Counted from the stretch's first letter, positions 47,112 to 58,581 are shown. The stretch: DNA of 64,000 nt from Hygrocybe punicea (GCA_963556145.1 OY744461.1:558001-622000); one strand, 5' to 3'. Numbers and translations: made by a program. The notes: generated by a model not told the origin, from the letters alone.

Positions 47112-50100
47112 TAGTGATGGTCAGGTTCGGTTCGGTTCGGTTCAGGCCTGAAAATTCCGAACCTTGAACTGAACCCTGAACCGAACCTTAGGTTCAGGTT
47201 CACCCTGGCCTGAACTTGAACCAAACTTTTTTCAAAACAGATTTTGCAACAAACAATAATATTTTAGTCTCCAGAACACATTTTCGTAGCCAGTACCTTA
47301 ACAATAAGCAAAAATTGATAGCATATTACTCATCATCATTCTCCTCAGAGGTGTCATTCAACCCCACATCATCCCATAAATTCTTCAAGTGGGCAACAGC
47401 TTGCTGAGCGGCAGCAATGTGCCCGTTTCGATAGGCACTCTTTAGCAGCTGTAAGCTCTCAAAGCTTTCTGCCAAGAGTTTATTATGGCGAATAGTTGCT
47501 GTTAGCCCTCCACTAGAAAAGGCTCGTTCAGAAGGTACAGCCGACCCCTGAATCGCTAAGTAATCCCGCGCCACTCGAGAGAGAGTTGGGAATTGTAAAG
47601 TATGATGCTGCCAATGAAAACATTAAGCCTCCGAAGGAACAGGCCAAAGCAATTTGAATCAAATACGTACTCCCCACCACAAGACTACGTTCTCAACGTG
47701 CTCCAGAGGGCTTGTGAGGTACATCTTGAGCTCTTCACGAGGGCCATTCTTGGCACGATCAGCCTTGTGATGAGCTTTTACAGCCGCACACATCCACGAA
47801 GATCCATATTGCGCTTTTCCAGCCCCTGTTGGTAATATTAGCCATCATTTTGAAAGTGACAGTATTCGTACCGGGCGTTGATGCAACATCACAGGCAATA
47901 TCAGATGGAACATAGTATGTATCAAACTGCGAGAGTCTGAGCAAGTTTGAGACACTAGCAAGGAAGAGAAACGCACCACTTTTTCGAGAGAATGCAAGCC
48001 CATTTCATAGTATTCAGGATCCCATTTCGCCTTGGCATATGCAAGCTTAATGTTGGGATTGAGAACTAGAAAGACAAGTTAGTATCATTACACATAGTTG
48101 AACAATCTCGAACCCAAACATATGAAGTAAGCATTCGTATCATCCACTTTCCTATACCATTTCCGGAGGTTCTAACCCAGCATCTATGGCAACGTGTACC
48201 TCTTCAAACTTCTCATGTTTTGCCATATTCTCCCAAGATTCTTGCATGAATTCCAAGACTGGTATTGTTTGCCACACAGTAGGATTTCGTGAGCTTGAGA
48301 ACGTTTGTTGGGCATTCGCAGGCTCCTAAATCAATGTTTTAAGCATAAAGCCATCAGTAAGAGAGTTGAGAGCGACAAACCTGGAGAACCTCATGTATCA
48401 ACTCAATCTTTTCCCAGTCCTTTCGGTACAGGCGAAAGTCGGAGTAAGACTTATACTGCAAGTCGGGAACTTTATCAGAGTCATCCACCAACTGAACAAA
48501 TCGGTTAACACCCTATGACTGCAGCTTTAGCTTATGTCATTGATAGCAATGGAACAAACCAATTCACATGTTTGAGATTGAGGAGACGATCTAGGCACTG
48601 ATACAGCGATGCCCAACGAGTACGAATCCAGTTTAGAAGTTGCAGCTTCGGAACATCTACCTCAGCACAACACTGTTTGAAAAAGACCCTTACTTGAGGT
48701 GATTTGTGAATCTGAGAATGATGATGGGAATTCATTCACCCATTCATTCACCCATTTGTTAGTCGAAGACATACCTGGGAAATGAGGGCAAGGGCCTTGC
48801 CCACCGTGTCGCCAGCATCAACATTTACATCATCTTCGGCATACACATCTGTACCACCCAGTCTGGCTAGGTCCTCATCGAGGCGATCGAGGTCGATATT
48901 GTCGTTGTCTGTGCTAGTATTCTTGATTGCATGCTCAAGAGCGCCTGGACAGAAGTAGGAGCTACTTCTTTGATGAAATGCCCAGCCGCAAGGTTGATGG
49001 CATGCTCCATGCATCTGTATTATCATTTAGGGATCAATGAGCATGTAGACAAGTAATATTCACTTGCCTGATCCTTCATTCGCCAGGTTCCCATCGCTTT
49101 TGGAGTGGATCGATAAGTTTACCCAACTCAATCATTGCTCGATCATTATTGGATGCATTATCAGATGTCAGCCATCCAACCTATGCAGCGTTAGTTACAA
49201 TAACACACTGGTATGTGAATACTCACTTTACCACGCAGTTCATAACGGTCGATGACACAGAGAAGGATATTTGCAATGTTGGCTTGCCATCTATTGCCGT
49301 GAAAGCAAGTTGGTCAGTTCTGAGTTCCCATTCCTCAAGACGTTTGGCGGGTGCCGTGATGTAATGTCCAGTAACAGACAAAAATGGATCACCAGTTTGC
49401 GACGTCCATGAGTCAAAGGTGAGGGACACTTGACCAGGTATATCCTGCAGAGCAACATCTATCAATGGAACAAAAGATATATGCTACAGACAACAGCACA
49501 CCTTGAGATGCACTTTCAAATGTGCCTCAGCCATGGTGGCTCAGTCAACAATTTCAGCGCGTAACTTCTTTCAGTATGGAAAATCTTTATCAGACAAAGT
49601 GGGGCGGAGATATGTGACGAGTTGTTGGAAAGGGCCTTTGTCAATCAGTTGAAATGCCTAAGGTGACAATAAATAGTTAGCAAAGACTCATTGTCAACGA
49701 AGATTCAAAATGATGAGGAACATGACATCACCTTGTCCTCACAAACAATAAGTTCCACAATGTAATCCAGCAAGCCGTTGGTCATGAATGCAGGAATCTT
49801 TTGTTGATATACAGAGGAGCCATTGAGTGTGGTTTGTGTGAGAGCGTCACTACTCTTATCCCTACTAAGGGCTTGCGGATGGGCTGTGATGTTCATACGC
49901 CTACAACGTTCCTTGTACACTTCAACATGATCGGCATGACTACAGATTGATGTCAGCAGATCATTAATAGCATCGAAGAAAAGAACAGACCGCGCAATGT
50001 GCATGCGCAATGAGGAAATGCCCCCTGTCAAGAAACATAGCTTCTTCGGCAACAATTTCCCCCTGCGACTGATCAGAATCAAATAACTAGTAAAGTAAAG

Positions 50101-51571
50101 TCCGTACTTGCAGACACGACACCAGTGTCCTGCCTCCTTTTTGCCGGTTTCCACATTCATTTGGTCGAGAGCACGTTCAAAGATTGTGCGCACATCAGCC
50201 ATGCGGTCACTTTGAGTGCGGAAACTGGCCTACATGCATGCAGACATCAGTCATGGAGGAACAAAGAGTCACAAAACCTGCTCACCTGGCAATCAAGATC
50301 ACCCATTGCTTTGGTTTCTAAGTATGCCTCGTCAGTATCCTCGTTGTCGCCGTCAACATCATCAACCGCTTCCGTCTCGGCACCATCCTTGTCATCCTCG
50401 TCATCTGCATCAACCAAAGGAGGGTACTCATCCTCATCCATGTCAACCATCACCACAGGGCTTTCATTTTCTTTATCACTGTCAGAGCTATCAATAATTT
50501 TGTGAGTGCGAGGCCGAGCAGCAGGCTGATCAGCTGCCTTGCGTTTAACACCAGTCCTCATCGATTCCACATTGTTTGGGTCTCGAACCTTTGTCGATGG
50601 ACATAACACACGCTGGGGACGACGAGATCCAGCAATCTTGGGCACGGAAGGTCCCAAATATGGGCACAGATCAGAGCGAGGAGCAACTGGTGCACTGGCA
50701 GCAGATGGAGCAGAAATCGGAGTAGTGTCGTCCACATCATGGTAGAAAACGATGTTGGCAGTGTCGATCAGAGTGCCGTCTGGGCCTACAGCACACCCAG
50801 ACATGAGTGAATACTTTTTGGACGAAATAAGGTAAGAGTGCACCTACCTTTATACCTGGTATGCCAGGCACATTGGCCCTGTGGATTGCTAGAATAGATT
50901 GAAATATCCGCACACTAGAATGGGGACATGGTGATGAGTCGTCATGAAACAGGTATGAAGAAGAAAGAAACTTACAAGACTGGAAAGGATGGGCGCAAGG
51001 TTAAGAGCAATGGGGTTGAAGCAATCGCGAGGGAAGCAGATAATCTGTTAAAAGGTGTCAGATCAAGAGCAACGGGGTAAAAGATATCGCGACACAAGGG
51101 AAATCTTGGTCAAACAAGGAATAAATCAAAAATGAAGAACTCACCACCATTGGCTGCTGTGCCAGGCTATGCAGCTGCTAAGCCAGAGATGGCCTCATCA
51201 TTGACAATTCGTGGAGGTTAGCATGGATAAGAGCATGGATAAGGATAAATGGGTGGCTGAGACATACCTTGGCGATGTCAAGAGGGGATAATGGATGGCG
51301 GAATCTGCGTGAGAGACTCAATCACTCATATCATGTGTCAATAAACAACAACGCGTTTGATCGTGGTTGATCGCATTTGGACGCATTTGGACAAATGCCA
51401 GATAGGTTCGAACGGGTTCGAATGGGTTCGGACAGGTTCGGGTCCACCCGAACCTTGAACTGAACTATAGGTTCGGTTCAATGCGGAGGGAGAACCCTGA
51501 ACTGAACTCAGGTTCAGTTCAGGCAGGTTCAGGTTCGAACCTGGGTTCAGAACCGAACCAGCCCATCACTA
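47112..51571. mobile_element. complete hAT element nested in the outer hAT (4,460 bp)
   Basis: Perfect 8-bp target duplication AACATAAC (47104-47111 and 51572-51579). Terminal inverted repeats TAGTGATGGTCAGGTTCGG and, inverted, TAGTGATGGGCTGGTTCGG; multiple subterminal GGTTCGGTTC/GAACCGAACC copies at both ends, the sort of motif that hAT transposases bind. It carries its own transposase gene on the minus strand. Deleting it with one duplication copy rejoins the outer transposase between HNGVM and LAFLLD. Confidence 0.95.
47326..50804 (-). pseudogene. hAT transposase (inner) with BED-type zinc finger
   Basis: Multi-exon gene. Start MSGCAVGPDG at 50804; acidic Asp/Glu linker; then a BED-like finger HWCRVCK...SSLRMHIARSHADHVEVY (about 50,135-49,910); VSLTFDSWTSQTGDPFLSV (catalytic region, about 49,430); VGWLTSDNASNNDRAMIELG (second catalytic Asp); RCMEHAINLAAGHFI (conserved Cys/His pair); LQLLNWIRTRWASLYQCL; LAYAKAKWDPEYYEMG; and hATC ARDYLAIQGSAVPSERAFS near 47,560, ending in an acidic tail at 47,326. 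In-frame TGAs at 49571-49573, 49541-49543 and 49076-49078 each sit where CGA arginine is plausible. One intron near 49,065 appears to use a GC donor. Identity is near certain; the gene is inactive unless these stops are errors. Confidence 0.92.
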
Positions 51572-51887
51572 AACATAACACCATTGTGTTGCAGGTGAAC
51601 TGTCCACGCCACAAACGCCCGGTGATTGGGCGACGTCCAGGCGTCCGTTGCAAAGTGTAGACGACCTGAGTGGTCTTGTAGTAGTTTGGCGATGCGTGCT
51701 TGACACTTTGTGAATGCTGAGGCAATGTCTCGAGCAACTGTAGTGGGGGATGGGACAGACAGCTAGGGAAATGCAGGGATAAGGGTAAATCCTGATCTGC
51801 AGGTATCTGTACTCTTGAGAGTACGAGTACGGATACAGATTCTCGTATCCGTGGGCCTCAAAATGAGCCAGAGATCATCCAAAACGG

Positions 51888-52045
51888 TGTAGTAGGGACT
51901 AGGGGTCCCTACTGGTGCCTCAGTGGTCTCGGGGTGGTGTGACAAGCTGAAGTCTCATAAGCTATCTACACAAAAGGTAATCCTACGGAACGTGGGAACT
52001 ATCACGTGATCTACTGGTAGTAGTGGGGCACTACCCACTACTACA
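51888..52045 (+). repeat. left LTR (158 bp)
   Basis: TG...CA ends with short inverted tips TGTAGTAG/CTACTACA; contains ATCACGTGAT near its 3' side. Confidence 0.78.
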
Positions 52046-53438
52046 TGTACCCCCCTCGAAAAAAACTGTGGCGTCCTCGCCACTGAGGAGCCAAGAACTG
52101 ACAACACTCACAAAATCTCCCAAACTCCAACTCAAAACTCCAACTCTGTCGAGGACTTATGAAATGCTGCCGACGGTATGCCCCCCAGTGGACACCACCA
52201 CCAGCTCAAGATACCATGTGTCGACCGAATCGCCTGTGCTCAGAGCACAACTCTCGAAAAAACGTGGGAGACTTCATAGCGTGGTGTGGCAAAGGTGGGG
52301 GTACGAAGATGACTGTAGTGAACGGTGAACTTGGGGATGACAGGGGTTGCACTGTGCAGAATAACTGTGAAAAACATGGGGGGAACTCAAGGTGACGCGG
52401 CCGGCGGTATGGGGTGTCTAAGAGCAGCTGTGTCGGCTCAATTCGGTGAACTCGGGAGAGTGGGAAGCTCTGGAATGCTGAATGGGGTTGCAGGGAACTC
52501 GGGGAAATATCTGGAATGGGGGGAACGCGAAACAACGCGGCCGGGCGTTGGGGTGTTTAAAAGGTACGGGAACGGTGCTCTCGGGGTGACGATGGGATAC
52601 TTGGTGCTTTGTGGCACGGGACGAGGATGTGGGGCGTTGGGCGAGTGCGTTCGCGTGGGTGGGTGGTGAAAAACCGGGGGTTGACTGACGATGACGTGGC
52701 GGGTCCGTGGGGTGGCCATAAAGGCCGGCGAGTGTTCGTTTGTGATGGTGCAAGTGAACGGGGACATCTGGTACATCGAACGAGGGTTCATGGGGCTGAG
52801 CGTGTGTGCTGGAGGGCTCGGTTATGTGGAAAATGGGGGTCGAACTTTGGTGACGTGGCGAAACGCGGGGGCTCGAAACGGTGAGGTTGGCTTGTGTGGG
52901 GTGTACGCAGGGGTGCGGGGCTCTAGGACGTGTGCCGTGAGTGCGAAGGGCGCTTTGAGCGCGTGTACATTACTTGAAAACTGTAAAAGAGGAAATGTCT
53001 TGAATTGAGGTGACGCGGAAAAGGCAATCTGGCCGTGAAGACGCGCGTGGTTGGTGCAACGTGGCTTAGCGTGGGTCTTGGGAGCGTTTATCGTAGGCAT
53101 GGGGGCTCCAACGAGTGCGTCTTGGTAGTGAATAGTGAGAAAAATTCGGGGCGAAGATGATGACGTGGCGGTACGTGGCTTGGACTTTTTGCCTCGAAAA
53201 AGGGGCCGTGGCGGCGTATAGTGAAACGCGAAGGCTCGTGGGTTATCTAACAAAAATACAGGCAGCCGTGTGGGTGGCCATAGATGAAGAATGGGGGCTG
53301 CTCCGCAGCTGGGTGGTGAGACCGCGTGAAAAAGTTGTAGTCGCGAGAAAGCTAGCAAAAGGGCTCAAAGAAGGCTCAAAAAAGCAAGAGAAAGAAGAGG
53401 AAAGCATGCATGAGACGAATCACACTCTCATCACCAGG

Positions 53439-53596
53439 TGTAGTAGGGACTAGGGGTCCCTACTGGTGCCTCAGTGGTCTCGGGGTGGTGTGACAAGCTG
53501 AAGTCTCATAAGCTATCTACACAAAAGGTAATCCTACAGAACGTGGGAACTATCACGTGATCTACTGGTAGTAGTAGGGCACTACCCACTACTACA
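53439..53596 (+). repeat. right LTR (158 bp)
   Basis: Same length as the left copy, with two single-base differences noticed (TACAGAAC for TACGGAAC; GTAGTAGGG for GTAGTGGGG). Near identity implies recent insertion or gene conversion. Confidence 0.78.
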
Positions 53597-53668
53597 ACGG
53601 TCAAGAATTGACTGAGATAGAGACTAAACATTGATTGGACTCTATCTCAGTCAATTCTTGACCGTTTC
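53597..53668. repeat. hairpin with about 26-bp perfect stem
   Basis: ACGGTCAAGAATTGACTGAG starts the left stem and its exact reverse complement ends at 53668, with about 20 nt of loop. It directly abuts the right LTR; its first four bases are the target repeat. Confidence 0.85.
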
Positions 53669-53890
53669 AGGTGATCTCCGGCTCATTTTGATCGGGAATC
53701 CGTGGGTAAAATCTGTGGATATTGCATCCATATCTGTGGAGAGTACAAGTACAGATACAGACAAATGTATCCTGGGATTACCCCTGCATTTGCCTAACCA
53801 GACCTGAAGTCCTGTTCCATGTTCAGCCTTTTTGTCATGGTCTAGAACCTGTTTGGACTGGTCCAAACCCACCTGACCTTCCCACACAAA
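53669..53890. other. spacer, inverted-repeat arm
   Basis: Right arm of the 51,772-53,800 unit, then about 90 bp without a recognisable feature. Confidence 0.35.
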
Positions 53891-54508
53891 GATCCTAACA
53901 ATAGTGGCTGATCATGAGTCTCAGCTACACTGTCCAAGGGCCGGGCCAGGCCATCTCAGGCTGGCCCTGGCCCACTGACTATCTCAAGAATTTGTCCATA
54001 CATCTCTCCATTAACAGTATTCTAACCTACATAGTCCTCATCATTAAAATCCACATATTTCATCACAATCTCCTTCTACAGACATACATATTGTTACAGT
54101 ACAGCTAAATAGTTATGAGCCATTTTGTTACCATTTTATGCTGTTGTGGCTACTGCTGGTATTAGTAGCTTGTTCACAGACATGAGGAGCTACAGGTGAT
54201 CCCAAAGTGTATGATTTAGCTCTTACTCATGGAATGTGGAGTTACAAACTTGCAGGGGATCTCAAAGATAAAGGCTAAAAGGATGTATGACTATGGGAAC
54301 TAACTATATTAGCCTGCTGCTTTGGGAAATGTCACAGCATGCATGGTATAATTTAATGTCCACATCATGTTTAAAAAAAAGTGAATGTAGAATAAGTTAC
54401 TAGGGAAAATTTATAGCCAGTGTGTCCCCTGACATCTAAGAGGGCCGGCTGTTTACTGACTTGCCCTGCCCTTGGACAGTGTAGTCTCAGCCACTATTGT
54501 TAGGCTCT
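53891..54508. mobile_element. inverted-repeat element (MITE-like)
   Basis: Terminal inverted repeats of about 45-50 bp: CCTAACAATAGTGGCTGA at 53,892 and inverted at 54,507, each followed by CTACACTGTCCAAGGGC. Interior AT-rich, no coding capacity. No target duplication seen, so class and exact ends are unknown. Confidence 0.55.
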
Positions 54509-55871
54509 ACTTGGCTAAAATCCCTTCCCCAGCCATAATTCATGTACCAAACCTTCAGTTAAGCATGTATAAGTAAAATTGTATTGTCCTAGATACAGTA
54601 ATAACCTGTTCAGGAATGTCTGGTCTGGTCAGGAACAAGGGCACTGATGGGCTCAGGATTTCCCATCACGTCACCATGGCCCCGCCAATCACTTACTGGC
54701 ATGCATGCTTGTAGTCATTGACAATGAGCACAACTATTTCACTCTCCCGCTGTCCTTTCTTGCTGGATTTTGTACACATCATAGATATATTACTGTACAT
54801 GCTGTATATAGACTAATATACATGGAAATACATGAAATAAAAGAGAAATAAAAGAAATAAAAAATAATGATACATGGGGTGCCCCCAGCAAATGGGTGGG
54901 TACTCACCTTCACAGAGGTACTGGATGGGGTCTAAACTTGATGGTGTAGGGTGCTGTAGGGTGGGTGATGGGAGGGAGGTATGCTGGGGGCTGGGGAAGG
55001 GTGCATGGAGTGAGGGGTGGAAATGGGTGGTGAGGACAGGGCTGGGAAGCTAGGCAGATGGGGGAAATGGAGAGGGGATGGATGGGGGAAGGCTCCCAGT
55101 CCAGAACGAGTGGTGGGAAGTGGTAAGTACGTGGGGGAAAAGCAGGAGGGGGTGGGTACTCACCTGTACCATTAGGAGCCCCCTGCAGCCCTTCCAATAT
55201 CCCACCACCAATAAAGCTAGTGGGGACATCATCTCAGACATCCCAATCATCCATTCCATGGTCTTCGTGGTCCAAATCTGTCACGCTGTTGAGTTGCACA
55301 AGGGTGGTGACAAGGGTGGTTGCAACGGCGATATCTGGATGACACCACCACCGTTGACCACACCATCACTGGTGGCAACCCTCCGTGTTGCCTTTGTCAT
55401 GTTCGTTGCTGTGCACCAAGCCTGCCACTGCTGGTTTCAATGTTCGAGGCTGTTGGTTGAAAAAGTTGAGCACACTCCTGTGCCGCTTTGAGAACATCCA
55501 GGGTGGTGGTCTCTGTGTGAATCATTGCCATCATCCCCGTCATCCTCATTTCCATCGTTGTTGAGGTGGTTGGGAGTGTGACTGTGGCAGGAGGCGGGCT
55601 GGGAGGAAAGTGGGTGGTGGAAAAGCACATGTGACTGATCATATGGCTTTCAACCTTTCACCACCATCACCCCCCCATTTGCCATACTCCCACTTCCCAC
55701 CACCTCAACAATGACAGAAATGAGGACAAGGATGATGATGGCAATGATTTGCACAGAGACCACCACCCCAGACATCCTCAAAGCCACACAGGAGCATGCC
55801 CAACTTTGTAAACCAATGGCCTTGAACATCAAAACCAGTGGCAGCAGGCTTGGCACACAGCAACAAAGATG
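54509..55871. other. region without a recognisable gene
   Basis: G-rich (54,900-55,170) and mixed sequence. Two minus-strand donor-like sites in similar contexts (GTGAGTACCCACCC at about 54,908 and 55,164) hint at more decayed modules of the kind described next. No gene model. Confidence 0.35.
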
Positions 55872-58581
55872 AGCAGAATAGTTCACTGTGAACTGTTCTG
55901 CTCAAGGTAACTCCTCTTTTTTTTTGTTATTTTGTGTACTTCTACTAACTAATTATGACTTTTTAGTTCATTACTTCGCTAGTGGGACTTGGCCACTATG
56001 ACCCCCAGAATAACTCCTACAACACCCAATCCAACAACCACCACTTTGGAAAACGACCACAATGACAATGTCATGAGGAAATGTGGGACGCGAAAAGGCA
56101 GCAGGGGTCAGTGTGAATGTCCCTGCTGCAGAAAAGTAATTATTTTTTTGTATTCTATATGATTCTATGATGACGATCACCGCCACCACCACCTCTACCA
56201 ACATGATTACCAACATGATTACCGACACCAACGTGCCCATCAATGCCACCATCACTGTCAATGGGCCACCCATGCATCCAATGCGATAACCACCAATGGG
56301 GCTGCCACCACCACCACCACCACCACCAACATAACCATTGATTGGGCCACCGATGTGCCCAAACCACCATCACCGTCAATGGGCCACCCACACGCCCATG
56401 TGTCAAATGCAACCACCACAACAGGGACTGCCACTGCCATTACCAGCAATGAGCCAACTATCCGCTACAGCTATGGCAGCAGCAGCAACAGCAACAGTGA
56501 CGGCAGTGGTGTTATGGATCGCTTCTGCAGCGGGCTCTGGCAACAATCAACTTAACTAGAAGGCAGTTTCCAGAGGAGAGATCAGCAGTTTCATTGTTTC
56601 TTACAATGAAGACAACACTGCTACAAGTGGGGGGTTGTCTAAAGTCATTGTGAGCCATGGGGGTTACCCAAGACAAGAGGGTCTGCCCCAAGAACCAGAC
56701 TAAACATAAAGAAGAGAAACGAAGAAAAAGTCTGAACCAACAACAAGAACAGTAAATATAGTGATTGGTCTTGAGGGGAGGTAAATAGAAGTCTAACCAT
56801 GAAGCTGCAGCAAGTCCAACTACATCATGTGTTTACCATAAGGTGGACATGAGGCATCCTCATGTCAATGTTCTTGTGATCCAACTGGAGGCCCAGGAGC
56901 ACTTCACACTCCCCCACACATCCTCCTGGAGTCAACCAGGAATACCGAGTATTTACCAGGAATTTACCAGGAATTTACCAGGACTAGCCAGGAATGGCTT
57001 CCAGCCAAATTCTGAATCCACCACTCAAATTTACAAGGAATCCTGCTAAAATCCACCAGGAATACCAGGATTTCTACCAGGAATTCCCAGGGATTGACTG
57101 GGACTTTACCAGGACTATTCCTGGTAATTTACCAGGACTTTCTGGTACCAGGAAAGAACCAGGAATCACCTGTAACCAGGACTTTACCAGGAGTCCTGAT
57201 GAATTCCACCAGGAATCCACCAGGAATCCCTAAATCGCCATTTATAGCAATGCCTAGGCATCCTATTTAGGCTATACTGTTTAATATATTATATAATATA
57301 TAATTAATATCTACTGTTTGGGGTTGTGTCCTAAGAGTTTACGGTGGTGGAAATGCAATTATATACCCAAAATGAGTGATGCACAGACCATTCAACAGAC
57401 GCATGTGATCACATGACCTGAAAAATTCAACACAGCCACAATCACACGTTCAACATGCCAACAACCAACGTCCAACACAACAACGCCCAATGTGACAATG
57501 TGCAATGCCCCACACGCATGAATGGGAAAGGGAGCGCAAAACAGAACAACACTGGGGGAACGGGAACCACGGGAACGCAAACGGGAATGCAAACGGGAAC
57601 GAGAAGGAGGGAACGGAACACCAAGCAGCAACAGCAACAGCAACAGCAACTTCATGACGTGGACGAACACAGGTGGCAACAGAGGGTGTGGTGATGTGCC
57701 CACCCCCACATCAGTATGTTTATTGTTATTTTTATATTCTGTTACTGACTATGTCCTACGAGGTCCACGCCCACGCCCACACCCACGAGAACAGGAACAA
57801 GAGGAACAAGAGTGGGAACGAGAACAGGAACGGGAACAGGAACAGGAACGAGAGTGGGAACAGGAACGAGAATGAGGCCGCAAACGGGAATGCAACCAGG
57901 AATGAGAACGGGGGAACAGCCACAGAGGGGGTGGTGATGTGCCCACCCCTGCATCAGTATGTTTACAATTTTTAAAATTCCTATTCCGTTACTGACTAAT
58001 ACCTATGACATCCACGTCCACGAGAACAGGAATGCAATGGGAATGGGAGCGGGAATGGGAACAGCAACAGCAACAGCAACTTTATGTGGACGAATGCAGG
58101 CAGCCACAGTGGGGGTGGTAATGTGCCCACCCCCACATTGGTATGTTTTTTTCTTCACATCTTTGTGTTTATATTGCGGTACTGACTATTATTATGACGC
58201 CCACGCCCATGCCCATGACCACAGCCTCAACATCCCGCAGCTGAAAGTGGCATAGACAGCGAGGGACACCCAATGGGCAGCAATGGCCCCCAGATGACTG
58301 CGATGCAACCAAACAGGAGATGGGGGCAATGGAGAGGCCAGTAAACATGGACGCAGTGGGGGTGGTGCATCCACCCCCACTGCCCAGGTATGTATTTTTC
58401 TTTGTTGGCTGCACTGCATCCAAGCACCATGCTGATGAAATCCAGCCAAGATGACGAAGGACGATGACGATGACGACGGAGATTGACGAGGCAGAAATGA
58501 CGACCAATGCACCGGGCGTGGGTGAACCACCCATGCCCTTCTGTAAGTTTTTTTGTTTAAAATTCACATATATATACTGAC
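55872..58581 (+). other. seven hairpin/donor exon-like modules (plus strand)
   Basis: Each module is coding-like, low-complexity sequence ending in a hairpin, then a donor-like site and usually TACT(G/A)ACTA about 25-40 nt on. Hairpins at 55,872-55,902, 56,098-56,129, about 57,685-57,708, 57,926-57,950, 58,109-58,136 (perfect 10-bp stem GTGGGGGTGG), 58,356-58,380 (same stem, 5-nt loop) and 58,514-58,538. Donors: GTAACT 55,907; GTAATT 56,136; GTATGT 57,714, 57,957, 58,141 and 58,388; GTAAGT 58,543. Branch points: 55,943, 57,743, 57,990, 58,180 and 58,575. Exon ends encode GVVMCPPPHQYV, GVVMCPPLHQYV, GVVMCPPPHWYV, GVVHPPPLPRYV and PGVGEPPMPF. A repetitive multi-exon gene or transposon-derived transcript is inferred; no family recognised. 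Confidence 0.5.
56935..57230. repeat. CCAGGAAT minisatellite
   Basis: About 11-bp units (A)CCAGGAATTT(A) or CCAGGAATCC repeated with interruptions, ending near 57,230. The same unit recurs at 60,797-60,842 and 61,120-61,350. Confidence 0.75.

Larger units (their letters stand above)
45370..51760 (-). pseudogene. hAT transposase (outer), split by nested element
   Basis: hAT-superfamily transposase read leftwards. The N-terminal part lies right of the nested element (51,760-51,572): ARIAKLLQDHSGRLHFATDAW with TSPNHRAFVAWTVHLQHNGVM; it continues left of it at 47,103 with LAFLLDIIEVPE. Next come ILAMNADNASSNDTQ (catalytic Asp region), RIRCFNHTIQLAAVTLL, an acidic insert (46,750-46,640), FSKNSASIVAVIPAMDKL, AMILHPGMKLEYF, and the dimerisation domain (hATC) LKWWIDARHIYP, MAMDYLSIPG, STAVERVFSQGR, NRLSAQSIRAYLCLGSW. 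In-frame TGA at 45535-45537 replaces a residue usually Arg before NRLS. Introns are short. Non-functional because of the split and the stop. Confidence 0.88.
45162..51770. mobile_element. outer hAT element (partial boundaries)
   Basis: The left end, TAGGGTATAGCACGGGTGACC (about 45,159-45,179), matches the terminal style of the elements at 23,148 and 41,136 (TAGGGCACAGCACGGG), and subterminal ACCCGTACC repeats follow. It contains a hAT transposase gene that is itself split by a complete second hAT element. The right end is not found: sequence after about 51,770 belongs to another inverted-repeat unit. It may be the autonomous source of the small ACCCGT-type elements, which is inference. Confidence 0.6.
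51888..53596. mobile_element. miniature LTR element (TRIM-like)
   Basis: Two 158-bp direct terminal repeats, 51888-52045 and 53439-53596, starting TGTAGTAGGG and ending CACTACTACA, with two differences noticed between them. Flanked by a 4-bp (possibly 5-bp) direct repeat ACGG (51884-51887 and 53597-53600). The 1,393-bp interior has no gag, protease, reverse transcriptase or integrase; open frames on both strands are GC-rich and unlike known proteins. No clear primer-binding site or polypurine tract, so the class is inferred from the repeats. Confidence 0.75.
51772..53800. repeat. inverted-repeat unit surrounding the small LTR element
   Basis: Left sequence 51,772-51,887 (GCAGGGATAAGGGTAAATCC, GTATCCGTGGG, AAAATGAGCC, GAGATCA) recurs inverted at 53,670-53,796 (GGATTACCCCTGCA, AATCCGTGGG, CTCATTTTGATC). 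Suggests an older foldback/MITE into which the LTR element inserted. No target duplication found. Confidence 0.55.

Noticed and set aside
52325..53358. Overlapping frames of about 90-180 residues in the small LTR element
   Set aside because: Present on both strands at high GC, no domain, no splice pattern; a retroviral protein origin is not supported.
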